Assembly (NCBI RefSeq): GCF_028640845.1
Contig: NC_080539.1
Coordinates: 106,232,554-106,296,553, forward strand
Direction of reading: 5' to 3'
From: Ahaetulla prasina
Lineage: Eukaryota > Chordata > Lepidosauria > Squamata > Colubridae
DNA: 64,000 nucleotides
Positions within the stretch are counted from its first letter, which is position 1; each line of letters begins with the position of its first letter. Positions 32,150 to 43,894 of the stretch are shown one piece after another. Both the position numbers and the translations under genes were made by a program. The notes under the pieces were generated by a model that had not been told where the DNA came from, made no database searches, and was given only the letters and a program-made list of their open reading frames with translations.

Positions 32150-32900
32150 CCATTGTTTTGGGAGACCTAACCAAGGCAAGCTTAAGGAAAGAACTACCAA
32201 ATTACTTTCAGCATGTCAATTGCCCCACCAGAGGCAAGAATACTCTAGACCACTGCTACACAACACTAAAAGATGCCTATCGGTCTTTACCACGTGCAGC
32301 TGTAGGACACTCTGATCATTGCATGATTCACCTTGTACCTGCTTACAGGCAAAGACTTAAAGCCATAAAACCAATATAAATAATAAAACCCATTTAAAAC
32401 CAATAATTAAATCAGTGAAAACCTGGACGGAGGAATCAGAATTAAAGCTACACGCATGTTTTGACTGCACTGATTGGAATATTTTAAAGATACCTCTGCA
32501 GACCTGGATGAACTCACAGATACTGTAACATCATATGTCAGCTTCTGTGAAGACCTATGTACCTACAAGGAACTTGCGAATACACAGTAATAACAAACCT
32601 TGGTTTACACCTAAACTTAAGCAGCTACGACATTCCAAGAGGAAGCCTACAGAAAAGGTGATAAAATGCTGTACAATCAGGCCAGAAATGCACTAACAAG
32701 GGAGATAAGAGCAGCAAAAGAAGCTACTCTGAAAAGCTAAAGAATCAATTTTCAGCAAATGAACCAGCAAACATGTGGAAAACTCTTAAAAATATCACCG
32801 GCTATGGCAAACCTCCTTCCCAGGCTGAAGGTAATCAACAACTGGCAGATGACCTGAATGAGTTTTACTGCAGGTTTTAAAGGAAACTACAGCCACCTAT
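32150..32900 (+). mobile_element. LINE endonuclease-RT linker fragment
   Basis: Broken plus-strand frames read NCPTRGKNTLDHCYTTLKDA, GHSDHCMIHLVPAYRQRLK and later QLADDLNEFYCRF. These are hallmarks of the region between endonuclease and RT in CR1/L2/Rex1-group LINEs. Several frameshifts and an internal insertion are present. Confidence 0.65.
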
Positions 32901-32950
32901 CTCCACAACCCCATCTCAGACACAACATCCAGCTTCAAGGCAGAGGTACA

Positions 32951-34163
32951 AAACAATCTATTAAATCTGCCTGTCTTAAATTTGAAGCAGAGAATTGTAG
33001 AGTCATAAAGCTGGAAATAACTTAAGCGGTCATCTAATCTAACCATTTCCAAAGCAGATAATTAATAACCCCCAATCGCTGTCTAAAAGCTTATAATAAA
33101 AGATGACCTCATTCAGTAGGAAAGAGATTCCTCCTAGTGCCATATTTTTAGATGGGCGTGGAAACCCCAGTAGAGTGGGGTCAATTTGGATTATTAAGAT
33201 GATTTTGAATTAATGGTTGCATGACACAGATCCATATGCTCTGCTTGGCTGCCTATCGTCCTTCAAGACCGCTGAGGAGAATGTGCCACAGTAAAGGCCT
33301 GCCAGTTTTTAGGTACCTCGAGATTAGTTAAGTACCGTATTTTTTTGGAGTATAAGACACACCATTTTCCCCCCAAAAAAATCTGGGTGTGTTTTATACT
33401 CTGAATGTAGTCCCGCCCAGCTTCTCAAATGGAGGTTTCAGAGGCTGAAAAAGGATCAGAAACGAAGCTTCAGAAAAGAAGCCCCCAAACAGAGCTTCAG
33501 AAAAGAAGCCTCCAAACAGAGCTTCAAAGGCTTTTTTTCTGAAGCTTTTTTGGAGGCTTTCAGAGGCAGAAAAAAAAAAAAAGCCTGGCACAAAGCTCAC
33601 AACCAAGGAACCTGTTGCTAAAATTCACCTCTGGGAAAAGCTGATTGGGGGTATTCTGGGAGGCCGATCCACCTACCAATCAGCTTTTTTCTTATTTTCC
33701 TCCCCAAAAACGAAGGTGCGTCTTATACTCTGGTGCGTCTTATACTCTGGTGTGTCTTATACTCTAGTGCGTCTTATACTCCGAAAAATACAGTATGTTG
33801 TTTGGGAAACAGAATACCTGTTGGATTCATACCCAGTATTTGGAATCCATTAAGATACCACGAATTATGGACATTTCACTTGTAAAGACTCTCAAGTGCC
33901 ACTATATATCTGCAGCCCTCAAATTATTTGCAGCCAAGCCATTAACACAATTTCTCTATGGTGTCCAGTTAGGCCCCCTCACCAGCTTTGCACCAGTAGA
34001 ATTTATACAATCAAAATATCTAAGACTGGCCCTGCAAGTCCCCAAATGTGTCTCTTACGCCACCTTGACAGACCTCATGAAAGTGGAGGCTAGAGTGTGC
34101 GACCATACTCAATTATCGGTTTGCTCAGATAATTTTTTCCCTCCTGGGCTAGCCTCATTAATC
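32951..34163 (+). repeat. Amplified unit U1
   Basis: First of four copies of a composite unit. It contains a CR1-like tail, 'cctcctagtgccatattttt', a MITE (33335-33797) and an RT-like segment (FAPVEFIQSKYLRLALQVPK). Copies are U2 34164-35041, U3 35042-35880 and U4 36702-37852, and they are very similar to each other. U1 uniquely keeps 'gtgccacagtaaagg'. Confidence 0.85.
33335..33797. mobile_element. TA-flanked MITE, GGAGTATAAGAC family
   Basis: Ends 'taccgtatttttttggagta' and 'actccgaaaaatacagta' are inverted repeats next to TA. The interior repeats 'ttcagaggctgaaaaa' phrases. Other copies are in each U unit and at 57040-57452. Confidence 0.75.
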
Positions 34164-35041
34164 GATTCCTCCTAGTGCCATATTTTTAGATGGGCGTGGA
34201 AACCCCAGTAGAGTGGGGTCAATTTGGATTATTAAGATGATTTTGAATTAATGGTTGCATGACACAGATCCATATGCTCTGCTTGGCTGCCTATCGTCCT
34301 TCAAGACCGCTGAGGAGAATGTGTAAAGGCCTGCCAGTTTTAGGTACCTTGAGATTAGTTAAGTACCGTATTTTTTGGAGTATAAGACACACCATTTCCC
34401 CCCGAAAAAAATCTGGGTGTGTTTTATACCCTGAATGTAGCCCCGCCCAGCTTCTCAAATGGAGGTTTCAGAGGCTGAAAAAAGCAACAGAAAAGAAGCC
34501 CCAAACAGAGTTTCAGAGGCTGAAAAAGCATCAGAAAAGAAGCCCCAAACAGAGTTTCAGAGGCTGAAAAAGCATCAGAAAAGAAGCCCCAAACAGAGTT
34601 TCAGAGGCTGAAAAAGCATCAGAAAAGAAGCCCCAAACAGAGTTTCAGAGGCAGAAAAACAAAGCAAAAAACCAGGCACAGAACTCACAACCAAGGAACC
34701 TGTTGGATTCATACCAGTATTTGGAATCCATTAAGATACCACAATTATGGACATTTCACTTGTAAAGACTCTCAAGTGCCACTATATATCTGCAGCACTC
34801 AAATTATTTGCAGCCAAGCCATTAACACAATTTCTCTATGGTGTCCAGTTAGGCCCCTCTCCAGCTTTGCACCAGTAGAATTTATACAATCAAAATATCT
34901 AAGACTGGCCCTGCAAGTCCCCAAATGTGTCTCTTACGCCACCTTGACAGACCTCATGAAAGTGGAGGCTAGAGTGTGCGACCATACTCAATTATCGGTT
35001 TGCTCAGATAATTTTTTCCTCCTGGGCTAGCCTCATTAATC
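34164..35041 (+). repeat. Amplified unit U2
   Basis: Lacks the first about 200 bp of U1. Its MITE has lost the right terminus and gained a 44-bp tandem repeat. Confidence 0.85.
34462..34655. repeat. 44-bp minisatellite inside U2
   Basis: About four nearly identical copies of a 44-bp unit beginning GAGTTTCAGAGGCTGAAAAA. The corresponding MITE in U1, U3 and U4 has only one. Confidence 0.9.
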
Positions 35042-35880
35042 GATTCCTCCTAGTGCCATATTTTTAGATGGGCGGAAACCCCAGTAGAGTGGGGTCAATT
35101 TGGATTATTAAGATGATTTTGAATTAATGGTTGCATGACACAGATCCATATGTTCTGCTTGGCTGCCTATCGTCCTTCAAGACCGCTGAGGAGAATGTGT
35201 AAAGGCCTGCCAGTTTTTAGGTACCTCGAGATTAGTTAAGTACCGTATTTTTTTGGAGTATAAGACACACCATTTTCCCCCCAAAAAAATCTGGGTGTGT
35301 TTTATACTCTGAATGTAGTCCCGCCCAGCTTCTCAAATGGAGGTTTCAGAGGCTGAAAAAAGCATCAGAAAAGAAGCTTCAGAAAAGAAGCCCCCAAACA
35401 GCACTTCAGAGGCTTTTTTTTTCTGAAGCTGTTTTGGAGGCTTTCAGAGGCAGAAAAAACAAAGCAAAAAAAAACCAGGCACAGAACTCACAACCAAGGA
35501 ACCTGTTGCTAAAATTCACCTCTGGGAACAGCTGATTGGGGGGTATTCTGGGAGGCCGATCCACCTGCCAATCAGCTTTTTTCTTATTTTCCTCCCCAAA
35601 AACTAAGGTGCGTCTTATACTCTGGTGCGTCTTATACTCCGAAAAATACAGTATGTTGTTTGGGAAACAGAATACCTGTTGGATTCATACCCAGTATTTG
35701 GAATCCATTAAGATACCACAAATTATGGACATTTCACTTGTAAAGACTCTCAAGTGCCACTATATATCTGCAGCACTCAAATTATTTGCAGCCAAGCCAT
35801 TAACACAATTTCTCTATGGTGTCCAGTTAGGCCCCCTCTCCAGCTTTGCACCAGTAGAATTTATACAATCAAAATATCTA
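35042..35880 (+). repeat. Amplified unit U3 (3' truncated)
   Basis: Matches U1/U4 until 'caaaatatcta', then switches abruptly to the hybrid hAT-like element at 35893. Confidence 0.85.
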
Positions 35881-35892
35881 GGGATGCAACGC

Positions 35893-35989
35893 CAGGGTGA
35901 AATGCTCGTTTGGACCGGATCGACTGATCCGTAGAGATGGCGGTGGATGGTTCGGAGAACCAGTAGTAAAAATTTGAAACCCACCACTG
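35893..35989. mobile_element. Hybrid hAT-like element with mismatched TSDs
   Basis: The left flank is TGCAACGC (as at the element 38849-39437) and the right flank is ATCCAGTC (as at 38342-38499). The left half matches the 38849 element ('tggaccggatcgactgatcc'). The right half ends 'tgaaacccaccactg'. Confidence 0.8.
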
Positions 35990-35997
35990 ATCCAGTC

Positions 35998-36200
35998 AGA
36001 GCTGAAAAGCTTCTTGGATGAGAAGCGAAACATCTTCAAAGAAAACAAGAAAGTCCAGGTACCTCCTGAAAAATCACTTTGGGACTTCTCTCCAGGTCTT
36101 CCATAAAGCATTGGATGTGATCAGGCCAAAGCACTAAATTAAGCAATGTGTAGTAGGCACAGAGTATCAGCTGGATCCCAGCTTTTATTGAATCCAATTG
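35998..36200 (+). mobile_element. Penelope-like end with hammerhead-like motif, copy 1
   Basis: CTGAAAA (36002-36008), stem GCTTCT...AGAAGC, GAAAC (36027-36031). About 200 bp are duplicated at 38508-38712. The first core motif carries A instead of G at the sixth base, so cleavage activity is unlikely. Confidence 0.6.
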
Positions 36201-36712
36201 TATACCCTACATTATAATAGCAAAAGAAAACTCCATGGACAGTGGAAGCTGTATTCTTTTCTAAAACTCAAAACTTTTGGCTGGCTCAGGCATCCTTCAT
36301 TCTGTCTTTCACATCTGGCTTTAATTGGTAGCTTTCAGGTCTCTAGGAAACAGTACAAAACAAATGCTGATTTGTCAGGATAGGTGAGACGCCAGAGGCT
36401 CCTCTATTCTGTGACGTATCGCCATTTTTTGCTACCCAGTACTGTGGTGACACCAGCAGAAAAAGTTGGTCCATACATGATAGAACTCTTAGACCAACAC
36501 CTTAACCATTACATCGAACTGTGTAAGTACAGCAAATCCAATTGTATACCCTACATTATAATAGCAAAAGAAAACTCCTGGACAGTGGAAGCTGTATTCT
36601 TTTCTAAAACTCAAAACTTTTGGCTGGCTCAGGCATCCTTCATTCTGTCTTTCACATCTGGCTTTAATTGGTAGCTTTCAGGTCTCTAGGAAACAGTACA
36701 AAACAATCTATT
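36191..36712. repeat. Local direct duplication (~175 bp)
   Basis: The segment beginning 'aatccaattgtataccctac' and running to 'ctctaggaaacagtacaaaa' occurs at 36191-36365 and again at 36535-36707, with nearly no differences. Confidence 0.85.
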
Positions 36713-37852
36713 AAATCTGCCTGTCTTAAATTTGAAGCAGAGAATTGTAGAGTCATAAAGCTGGAAATAACTTAAGCGGTCATCTAATCTAACCATTTCC
36801 AAAGCAGATAATTAATAACCCCCAATCGCTGTCTAAAAGCTTATAATAAAAGATGACCTCATTCAGTAGGAAAGAGATTCCTCCTAGTGCCATATTTTTA
36901 GATGGGCGTGGAAACCCCAGTAGAGTGGGGTCAATTTGGATTATTAAGATGATTTTGAATTAATGGTTGCATGACACAGATCCATATGTTCTGCTTGGCT
37001 GCCTATCGTCCTTCAAGACCGCTGAGGAGAATGTGTAAAGGCCTGCCAGTTTTTAGGTACCTTGAGATTAGTTAAGTACCGTATTTTTTTGGAGTATAAG
37101 ACACACCATTTTCCCCCCCAAAAAATCTGGGTGTGTTTTATACTCTGAATGTAGTCCCGCCCAGCTTCTCAAATGGAGGTTTCAGAGGCTGAAAAAAGCA
37201 TCAGAAAAGAAGCCCCCAAACAGAGTTTCAGAGGCTTTTTTTTTCTGAAGCTGTTTCGGAGGCTTTCAGAGGCAGAAAAAACAAAGCAAAAAAAAACCAG
37301 GCACAGAACTCACAACCAAGGAACCTGTTGCTAAAATTCACCTCTGGGAACAGCTGATTGGGGGGTATTCTGGGAGGCCGATCCACCTGCCAATCAGCTT
37401 TTTTCTTATTTTCCTCCCCAAAAACTAAGGTGCGTCTTATACTCTGGTGCGTCTTATACTCCGAAAAATACAGTATGTTGTTTGGGAAACAGAATACCTG
37501 TTGGATTCATACCCAGTATTTGGAATCCATTAAGATACCACGAATTATGGACATTTCACTTGTAAAGACTCTCAAGTGCCACTATATATCTGCAGCACTC
37601 AAATTATTTGCAGCCAAGCCATTAACACAATTTCTCTATGGTGTCCAGTTAGGCCCCCTCTCCAGCTTTGCACCAGTAGAATTTATACAATCAAAATATC
37701 TAAGACTGGCCCTGCAAGTCCCCAAATGTGTCTCTTACGCCACCTTGACAGACCTCATGAAAGTGGAGGCTAGAGTGTGGGCGACCAAACTCAATTATCG
37801 GTTTGCTCAGATAATTTTTTTCCCTCCTTGGGCTAGCCTCATTAATCATGAG
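36702..37852 (+). repeat. Amplified unit U4
   Basis: Full-length like U1. Its RT-like frame is open for 166 codons because 'gggcgaccaaactcaattatc' differs from U1-U3, but it lacks a complete RT domain. Confidence 0.85.
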
Positions 37853-37924
37853 GGATAATTTTCAGTCCATATGGAAACAGGCAGTGCAACTAAAATATCA
37901 TCCTTGAGCTTCTTTCTATGTGTC

Positions 37925-38341
37925 TATGGAGATTCTCAGTCATCCAGGTCATGGTTGTCCCAAAGGTGATTTTTCAGGAGGCAACTGGACTTTCTTGTTT
38001 TTCTTTGAAGACGTTTCGCTTCTCATCCAAGAAGCTTCTTCAGTTCTGACTGGATGATGGGGAATGGCAAAAATTGCAGATTACAGGAACCATTTGTACT
38101 TCAGTTTGAGATGCAGACAACACAGACTCATCCCCAACAGCCTGCGCCTGTCTTCAAAGTTGAACGGACACAGGGCAGAAAATATCTTGCAACCAAGAAG
38201 GTTTCACACACGTTTGCACTATTCAGGTGACCCTGGGGACAACAGATAAACCTCCAAGTGGCCTCAACGACTCCCTAAAAGAATGCAAATGACTAGCTGT
38301 CTGCAAGGAATATAAAGCCTTCCAATCCCCACCATCCAGTC
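37925..38341 (-). mobile_element. Penelope-like segment with canonical hammerhead-like motif
   Basis: On the minus strand at 38043-38010: CTGAAGA, stem GCTTCT / AGAAGC, then GAAACGTC, with a 3-bp stem I (GAA / TTC). On the plus strand, 38064-38249 encodes YRNHLYFSLRCRQHRLIPNS, resembling the N-terminal region of Penelope-like ORFs. Confidence 0.6.
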
Positions 38342-38499
38342 CAGGGATGGGTTCTACTTACCTTTACTACCAGTTTGCAGTGGGATCACGTGTGCATGCG
38401 CTTTCTTCCTGATGATGTCAGGGTCAGTGGGTGGAGCCTATCCCCAGTTTTATTATCGGTTTGCAAGAACCGGTCTGAACCGGGGACAACCCACCACTG
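38342..38499. mobile_element. hAT-like element inserted in Penelope-like sequence
   Basis: Begins CAGGGATGGGTTCTAC, ends CAACCCACCACTG, perfect 8-bp TSD ATCCAGTC at 38334-38341 and 38500-38507. Confidence 0.88.
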
Positions 38500-38507
38500 A
38501 TCCAGTC

Positions 38508-38712
38508 AGAGCTGAAAAAGCTTCTTGGATGAGAAGCGAAACATCTTCAAAGAAAAACAAGAAAGTCCAGGTACCTCCTGAAAAATCACTTTGGGACTTC
38601 TCTCCAGGTCTTCCATAAAGCATTGGATGTGATCAGGCCAAAGCACTAAATTAAGCAATGTGTAGTAGGCACAGAGTATCAGCTGGATCCCAGCTTTTAT
38701 TGAATCCAATTG
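38508..38712 (+). mobile_element. Penelope-like end with hammerhead-like motif, copy 2
   Basis: Duplicate of 35998-36200. CTGAAAA, stem GCTTCT / AGAAGC, then GAAACATC. Confidence 0.6.
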
Positions 38713-38724
38713 TCTCCAAAACGA

Positions 38725-38840
38725 CATACTTAACAAGTATCGAGATACCTAAAAACTGGCAGGCCTTTACTGTGGCACATTGTCATACCTTCTCCTCAGC
38801 TGACTTGAAGGATGATACAAGAAGACTCATTATCCAGGGA
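38725..38840 (-). repeat. Inverted copy of part of the U unit
   Basis: The reverse complement of 'ttcaagaccgctgaggagaa ... gcctgccagtttttaggtac' from U1, retaining the U1-type 'tgtggcac'. Confidence 0.75.
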
Positions 38841-38848
38841 TGCAACGC

Positions 38849-39437
38849 CAGGGGTGAAATGCTCTCGTTTGGACCGGATCGACTGATCCGGTAGAGATGG
38901 CGGTGGATGGTTCGGAGAACCGGTAGCAAAAATCCCTCCCCCCCCCGCCCGCCCATGCCCAGCTGAGCCACACGATCATCAGAGCCTTTTTTTTTTACTT
39001 TTAAAAGCATTTTTTTACAACCTCTTCGGCCAAAGAGGTTGTTAAAAAGATGCTTTTAAAAGACTCTGACGATCCCAGCTGAGCCGCACTATAATCAGAG
39101 CCTTTTTTTAACTTTTAAAAGCATTTTTTCTGCAACCACTTTGGCTGAAGAGGTTGAAAAAAAATTGTTTTAAAAGGCTCTGACGATCCTAGCTGAGCCG
39201 CGTGATCGTCAGAGCCTTTTTTTACTTTTAAAAGCATTTTTTTACAACCTCTTCAGCCGAATAGGCTGTAAAAAAATGCTTTTAAAAGTAAAAAAAAAAA
39301 AAAGATTGCGCGCCACAACTGATCCTCCCCCGCATGCTATTCTATTTACTGCATGCATCCTTTTGCTGTGCACTGCGCGCGCAGTGTGCATGCGCAGCCA
39401 GCAAACCGGTAGTAAACCAGTTCAGATTTCACCATTG
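38849..39437. mobile_element. hAT-like element carrying a palindromic tandem array
   Basis: Begins CAGGGGTGAAATGCTC, ends CAGATTTCACCATTG, with the perfect 8-bp TSD TGCAACGC at 38841-38848 and 39438-39445. The interior holds three tandem units (38961, 39077, 39191). Each unit is a hairpin with arms 'cttttaaaagcattttttta / aagatgcttttaaaag'. Confidence 0.88.
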
Positions 39438-39445
39438 TGCAACGC

Positions 39446-40461
39446 TCCTGTGACTCTGGACACACAGAAACAACAGAGCCTGGGTTTCTCTGCTAGTATT
39501 ACTAGCCTCATTTCACCATTACTGCACAGAAGGGTGCACAGAACAACTCTATACCTTCCTGAATAATCTGTTTAATGTTTAATGAGGGGGGCTGGTGGGC
39601 AGGAAAAGAATTGTTCGTTTTTAAAAATAAATATATGAAATAATGCTATTTTAGATTTTATTGAGTCGGAATTGTAAGCTTTATATTACAGATCGGGTTA
39701 GGAGGAATCATTTGAATTATGCAACACTCATTTAATGAATAAATGAAAACATGGTTAGTAGAGAGAGGGGTGTGTGTGTGTGTGTATTTTCACCCCTGAC
39801 ACTTTACATTTTGACACCTGAGTCAGAGCAGTAACTCTTGCTCAAATCAAGTTTATTTTATTCTGGCTTGTAACCGATCTCTCTCTCTGGCAGTAAAATG
39901 CAGTGATACATTTTAGAGCCTTCTCTTTGCCATCCTTTCATGACCACAAAACTTTCACTTTACCTAATGGTAGGCCAGCCCTGGGGAAGGAAAAGGGTTT
40001 GGCCATATATGTTTTTCAGCTCAGGATTCCTACTTTGTTCCTTTGAATGGACTTGACATTTTTCCATAGATCATCCTTCCCCCTGAATTATTTTCTCCCA
40101 TAACAACTGCCCAAATGTTTGGCATTTGCCCAGCTTTTTCAAGCAGCAATCTGGAAGCATATAAGAACTTGAGGAAAGCAGTCAATAAAAATAACCTTTT
40201 CCCCTAGATTTCAAGATATTATTCAATTCTTATGACTTTCGTGCTTGTTTCCAGTGGAAAATGGTGGTTATAGACCACCAGTAGTCTTTGTTTTCTATAA
40301 GGCCCACCTTTGCACACCCCATGGTAAAACTCAAATTTCTAACTCAGTGATTCAAGGACTCAGAGTAAGTAATATTTTGGGATCAGCACCTGACAGCTCT
40401 CAGGTAATTAATACTGACCCTGTTGAGTGACCATGGTATGCTCATTTATTCTTGTAGGCTG
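39446..40461. other. Intergenic, nothing recognised
   Basis: A short (GT)n near 39769-39786. No exon or repeat family identified. Confidence 0.4.
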
Positions 40462-40595
40462 CAGGGATGTCAAACTGGTGGTCCACAGGCTGGATGCATC
40501 AGGTGCAGGCCACACCCACCCCAGCTCCATGAAGGGGAAAAACATTGCAATACATCATGTGATAGCAACGTGACGCCGCGAGTTTGACACCCATG
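40462..40595. mobile_element. hAT-like MITE, GTCAAACTCGCGG family
   Basis: Begins CAGGGATGTCAAACTGG, ends GCGAGTTTGACACCCATG. Confidence 0.75.
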
Positions 40596-42067
40596 TGGTA
40601 GTGGAAGATTGAAGTTAGGAAATGGACTATAATGGAGTACTCTGAAAGTGGGCAAGTTTTACTAGCTGATTCTGAGAGGAACATACCATGTGCTACCATG
40701 TTTTTATGTCCAAATTCTGGAATAAAACTTGAAAACTCTCAGGTATGGGCGCCAGAGTTCATGCCATGCTGTCATGTTCAATGCTGGTAATTCAAAAACT
40801 GCTTTTCTATTCATGTTTCCTTCTACCAGGTAGCTTATCATACAAAAGTTCTAAATGATTAGGGCAGTCTGACCCCATGTGGTAGAGTTGAAGAATGTTT
40901 ACAAACTATTTATAGAACATATAAATGAGAACTTAGTTTCAGAAAATTATTGTTTTCAATAACTTTTGAGCAAAGGAAGGAGAGGAGATCATTATCATCA
41001 ACTAGAACTTCAGGGATCAACATAGCATATACCACCAACGCTGCCCACCCCAACAGTGATTCTGTCTTGCTGAATAATTTCTCACAGAGTAAAGAATCAA
41101 AAGTAAGTCAGGCTTTAAAACAATCCTTACGCTTTCCAGAGAAACAGTAAAAGTTTAGAGATAACTAAGGGTGAAGCAAGGAGAGTGTCTGTCTGCATCT
41201 GATTATATTTTTCTCAGTTTTGTGTTCAAATAATCAATATTACTTCTGTTTTTTTTTAGGTTATTGTTTATCATAATGGCAATGAAAAAATCCCCTGGAT
41301 TTTTCTTCTGAGAACCTGATAGAGTCCATCTTGTCTCAATGTATCTCAATTCTTGTAAAAAACTATGTGCAATACGTGAACATGATACATGAACATCATC
41401 CATTCTTCTTTTGTTTTTTATCAATCCAATTTTATTGTCCTTTTCCTATTATTTGGAACCAACTATAAGTGTAGGTATAAAAACTGAAATACCATGCATT
41501 CAAGCTTAACACAGTGTGGGGTGGGACAATTTCTGGCTACCATAATTTCCTTAGGCTCCTATGAAATGCACTTTATTCCAAAAGAATAGACTTTCACTTG
41601 CTCATTACCTTAAATATCTACTTATGGTCAATTCTTACAGAGTTTATCCCTGAAAAAAGAAAGTATTACAGTATTATAACTGCTTGCTTGTTTTCCTCCC
41701 TTATTCTTAAAGGAACAGATAGCAGTATGAAATCATTATTCCTTTCGGTATACCATACATCAATGGTGAATTCAAATAAAAACATCCTCAGACTTCCAAA
41801 AAATTGGCCTTAATCATCATTATAAGTAAAAAAGAAAAGAAGACAAGCAATCTGTTAGGCAGTCCTTACTTACAATTCTCCTACTCCCTCAAAAAGGCAT
41901 TTTGTGATTTCAATTATATACTTTGGAAGAAAGAAGGTACCACTATCTTCCTATTAGACATAATCTTATGTGACAAAAAGGAATTCCAATAGAAGAGAAT
42001 TGGAATTCCTGCAACTCAGGGCTGAGTCCTTGGCACTCTTTGAACTTGGATGTTTATACTAAACAGG
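40596..42067. other. Intergenic, nothing recognised
   Basis: About 1.5 kb of AT-rich non-coding DNA. Confidence 0.4.
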
Positions 42068-42075
42068 GTGCAAAC

Positions 42076-42302
42076 CAGGGGTGAAATCCAGCAGGTTCTG
42101 ACAGGTTCTGGCGAACCGGTAGCAGAAATTTTGAGTAGTTCGGAGAACCAGCAAATACCACCTCTGGCTGGTCCCAGAGTGGGGTGGGAATGGAGATTTT
42201 GCGGTATCCTTCCCCTGCCATGCCCATCAAGCCACGCCCATCAAGCCACACCATGCCCACCAATCCATGCCCGGTAGTAAAAAAAATTGAATTTCACCAC
42301 TG
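42076..42302 (+). mobile_element. hAT-like element A (left flank of duplication)
   Basis: Begins CAGGGGTGAAATCCAGCAGG, ends GAATTTCACCACTG, perfect TSD GTGCAAAC at 42068-42075 and 42303-42310. Confidence 0.9.
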
Positions 42303-43182
42303 GTGCAAACCCCACACTCACCAGCACTGATGATATTACCTAGTTGGATAATGAAATGTCTGGAAGCAAACAACAAAGCTCAGAAGGCACCATTTTTTTT
42401 CTTCACAAAAAAAAAAAATCCTTTCTGAAAGTTGTGTCCTGCTACTTCAACAAAGAGTTGCCTCAGAAAAATTGTCAGGATTCAAAATTCAACAAAGGGA
42501 AAAAAATGTGTCTGAAAAGATTTTTCAGGAATAATCTCTCTTCATACAGTATTTAAAGATGGGAGCTGTTTGTACTGCATACAATTATTCCTTAAGTAAT
42601 CATAATCCTCCCCTCCTCTCCTCAAAATAGGCATGAGACTTTATTGTTACCTACCATAAGTGTTTTTCTGGCCTTCTACTGTCTTTAGTAGCAAGGTATT
42701 TTATTTTCTGATAAATGGATCTTGTTAAAGTCAGTCTTTATTCAGTCCCAGAAAAGTTGTTTGGTATAAACATAAGAGTATTTATTACATGTTCAGTTCC
42801 TATTGACACAATATTGTTCCATGAAACTTGCTACAGTATAAACCTTATCTTCCACATGAACTTGGAGAAATTGTTCTTCAGTCTACTCTCATGGTCCTTG
42901 TGATCCATGGGAAGGGACCTGTTCTACGACTTCCCTGCTTATTAAAGTATATTTTGTACTCAAGATTTTTTTTTTAAGCCAGTGGAACTGGAGAAAAAAA
43001 TTAACTTTACTGAATAAAGCACTGTTGTATATAAATTTTGCATTTCAATTACTGATTTCTCATATTTTTTTAATACGTTGTTCATCAGCCAGACTGGCAT
43101 AGATAATTGAGTTTATAAATTGAATAATGGAGTAAATGAGTTTTATTCTATGGGATGCTTATTTATATAATTTATCCTATGC

Positions 43183-43752
43183 ACCGCAGATGGGGACTGC
43201 AGCCAAGAAATTAAAAGACTATTGCTCCTGGGGAGAAAAGCTATGGCAAATCTAGACAGCATACTAAAAAGCAGAGATATCACCCTCCCAACAAAAGTGC
43301 GTATAGTCAAGGCTATGGTTTTCCCAGTTGCAATGTATGGCTGTGAAAGTTGGACCATAAGAAAGGCTGAGAGCCAAAGAATTGAGGCCTTTGAACTCTG
43401 ATGCTGGAGAAGACTCCTGCGAGTCCCTTGGACTGCAAGGCAATCAAACCCATCAGTCCTAAAGGAGATCAACCCTGACTGCTCTTAAGAAGGCCAGATC
43501 CTGAAGATGAAACTCAAATACTTTGGCCACCTAATGAGAAGGAAGGACTCACTGGAGAAGAGCCTAATGCTGGGAAAGACTGAGGGCAAAAGAAGAAGGG
43601 GATGACAGAGAATGAGGTGGCTGGATGGAGTCACCGAAGCAGTCAGCGTGAGCTTAAATGGACTCCAGAGGATGATAGGAAGGCCTGGAGGAACATTGTC
43701 CGTGGGGTCGCGATGGGTTGGACACGACTTTGCAACTAATACTAACAACAAA
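43183..43752 (+). mobile_element. BovB (RTE) LINE 3' end
   Basis: Encodes broken RT pieces (YGCESWTIRKAESQRIEAFE, YFGHLMRRKDSLEKSL) and ends 'gggttggacacgactttgca'. Frames carry stops. Confidence 0.88.
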
Positions 43753-43894
43753 AATATGTGCCCAACTAGGCATATCTGCAAATCCTCACTTCCACAAAAC
43801 GAAGGCCAGAATTTATATCTATATTTGCATTCAGCCATAGAACATACACAAATCTTGCTCATGCCTGTTCAGATGTATGAATGGCTAATCAAAT

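Noticed and set aside
32951..37852. CRISPR-like or segmental gene array
   Set aside because: Units are about 1 kb with transposon content, no short repeat-spacer structure and no intact gene.
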